In this document: in pieces, positions 5,727 through 6,931 of the stretch
Numbering within the stretch: the stretch's first letter is position 1
Layout of the letters: every line of letters starts with the position of its first letter
Source of the DNA: Bizionia sp.
GTDB taxonomy: Bacteria; Bacteroidota; Bacteroidia; Flavobacteriales; Flavobacteriaceae
Direction of reading: 5' to 3'
Assembly (NCBI GenBank): GCA_018067115.1
Contig: JAGPVI010000022.1
Location: 1 to 6,931, forward strand
DNA length: 6,931 nt
The notes under the pieces: model-generated
Database searches by the model: none
What the model was told of the DNA's origin: nothing
What the model saw: only the letters and a program-made list of their open reading frames with translations
Program-made: the position numbers and the translations under genes

Positions 5727-6931
5727 ATGAAATTAGAAAAAATATTAGACAAACTCGGTTCTATTGAAAAGAATTCTTTTATTAAAATCATCGATACTAT
5801 AATTACCAAAAGCCCCAAGAACGCTAAGGAAATCGACAAAATTTTAAGTTCAACCGATAAAGGATTAAAATCGGTAGACAACCAAAATATATCCAAAATT
5901 TTCAATCTAATCGAAGATGAATTTCAAGAGCACATTAAGTGCGAATTCCAAGAAATAACGTCTCAATTAGATATATTAATTGACATTATAATACGTGACG
6001 GGAATTGTATAATGCAACAAGATTGGTTTTCAAGATTATATGAAAAAGAGATAAAAAATTTAAAAACACGAATTAAAGGGCTAAATTCTGATTTCGAAAA
6101 CGATAAATCCGAGTTAAGCCCATCTAGAAAACGAGATTATAAAATATATAAATCCTGTTTAGAAACAGCGTACAAAAATGATATTGAAAATAACAGAGAC
6201 GCAAAAATTACTTCGGACGAATTATCTATAATTCTAACACTTTCAAAACAACTTGGTCTTTCTCAAGAAGAAATCAAATTAATAAACTACTCTATATTAC
6301 CAATTGAGTTAATAAACATTCAAGACGTTATTAAAGGACTCAAAACAATAGGTGTTATCTTTTATTCTAACAAAGAAAACACCATATATGTTGCAGACGA
6401 AATAGTTAGAATGCTGCGTAAAGTTAGAGAGAAAGAGGTTGCCGAAAAATTTTATCGCAGAACACTTAAACTATTAAGAGAACCTATTGTTAATCAAATA
6501 GCGAGAGAACACAATATGGATAGAAAGTTGTCATACACTGGCAAAATAGAAGAAATCATAAAAGAAGGCGTTTCTTTTACTAACCTACTCTCTAACGACA
6601 TCTATAAACAAGGATCTACACTAACAGAAAAGAAAAAAACCCTAAATGAACTTTGCGATAAAGGCCTAAATATATCAAACCTAAAAGGCAGCACCTTAGA
6701 TGATAAAATAAGCAGCCTTATAGAGCATTTTGAAAATGTAGAACGTGATGAAAAAGTTGGCATATCCTTAGATGGTTTCGACAAATTACTAGCAGACCTA
6801 AACAAATCATTAGCAACACTTAACAAGAGTATTAGAGAACATTTTGAATTACAAGATGAGTTTGTCTTAAAAGCAGATTTTTTATTAGATTATAATATAA
6901 AACCAAGAGATATTTTAGACCTTATTGTTAA
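5727..6931 (+). CDS. Large helical protein of unknown function, 3' end cut off by the window
   Basis: The frame is open from the ATG at 5727 to the last base: 401 residues are visible and no stop is reached. An in-frame TAA at 5709-5711 and the absence of other starts support this ATG. The protein is charged (Lys, Glu, Asp), almost wholly helical and has no signal peptide or membrane segment. Tentative local resemblances: residues 157-188 (RDAKITSDELSIILTLSKQL and on) recall TerB-like helical repeats; 200-230 (LKTIGVIFYSNKENTIYVAD) could be a winged helix; 258-282 and 305-335 (LNELCDKGLNISNLKG then KISSLI) recall SAP/HeH-type DNA-binding helices. None is strong. If the SAP reading is right, the protein would bind DNA. 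It follows element 4, so it is either the next cassette or the flanking chromosome. Confidence 0.8.
   Translation, partial: MKLEKILDKLGSIEKNSFIKIIDTIITKSPKNAKEIDKILSSTDKGLKSVDNQNISKIFNLIEDEFQEHIKCEFQEITSQLDILIDIIIRDGNCIMQQDWFSRLYEKEIKNLKTRIKGLNSDFENDKSELSPSRKRDYKIYKSCLETAYKNDIENNRDAKITSDELSIILTLSKQLGLSQEEIKLINYSILPIELINIQDVIKGLKTIGVIFYSNKENTIYVADEIVRMLRKVREKEVAEKFYRRTLKLLREPIVNQIAREHNMDRKLSYTGKIEEIIKEGVSFTNLLSNDIYKQGSTLTEKKKTLNELCDKGLNISNLKGSTLDDKISSLIEHFENVERDEKVGISLDGFDKLLADLNKSLATLNKSIREHFELQDEFVLKADFLLDYNIKPRDILDLIV

Noticed and set aside
5687..5905. Reverse-strand open frame of 72 codons resembling a membrane protein
   Set aside because: Its hydrophobic look comes from reading AT-rich helical coding sequence backwards; it is antisense to the gene at 5727.
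6602..6826. Reverse-strand open frame of 74 codons
   Set aside because: It is antisense to the gene at 5727, Ser/Phe-rich, with no recognisable motif.

Overview
This is AT-rich DNA, probably from a flavobacterium-like member of the Bacteroidota. That assignment rests on A/T-ending codons, weak or absent Shine-Dalgarno sequences, a short FLSC-type lipobox, and the style of the intergenic repeats. It is an inference, because no taxonomic marker gene is present.

All recognisable genes lie on the + strand. In order they are: (1) the 3' part of a Fic-domain AMP-transferase (1-808); (2) an OLD-family ATPase/TOPRIM nuclease broken by one in-frame TGA (1127-2842); (3) a short predicted lipoprotein of unknown function (3000-3680); (4) a CrtA (spheroidene monooxygenase)-like protein (3914-4621), overlapping by one base with (5) an uncharacterised 290-residue protein (4621-5493); (6) the 5' part of a large, mostly helical unknown protein (5727 to the window end).

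The most notable structure lies between the genes. Each gene, or gene pair, is followed by a related 140-300 bp element in the same orientation. Each element starts with ...AAC followed by a conserved left arm (consensus near CCGTATATAATTTATTGCT). The first three end with ...GTT; in the best two (2844-2983 and 3710-3871) the left arm is complementary to the right arm, with internal hairpins and an asymmetric 3/6-nt bulge next to the AAC/GTT. The 10 bp just inside the start of a cassette are the exact reverse complement of the 10 bp that begin the element at its own end (GTTGTACAGC/GCTGTACAAC around gene 2; GTTAGCTGTA/TACAGCTAAC around gene 3), while neighbouring cassettes differ. This is the logic of integron gene cassettes and their attC sites, where R' and R'' match once the cassette is circularised. 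However, the classical GTTRRRY/RYYYAAC consensus is not met beyond GTT/AAC, and no integrase lies in the window. I read the window as part of an integron-like cassette array with divergent attC-like sites.

The cassettes carry unrelated cargo (Fic AMPylator, OLD nuclease, lipoprotein, CrtA-like pair). This is what a cassette array predicts, and two of them belong to families used in inter-bacterial or phage conflict. Nothing suggests that all the genes form one pathway.
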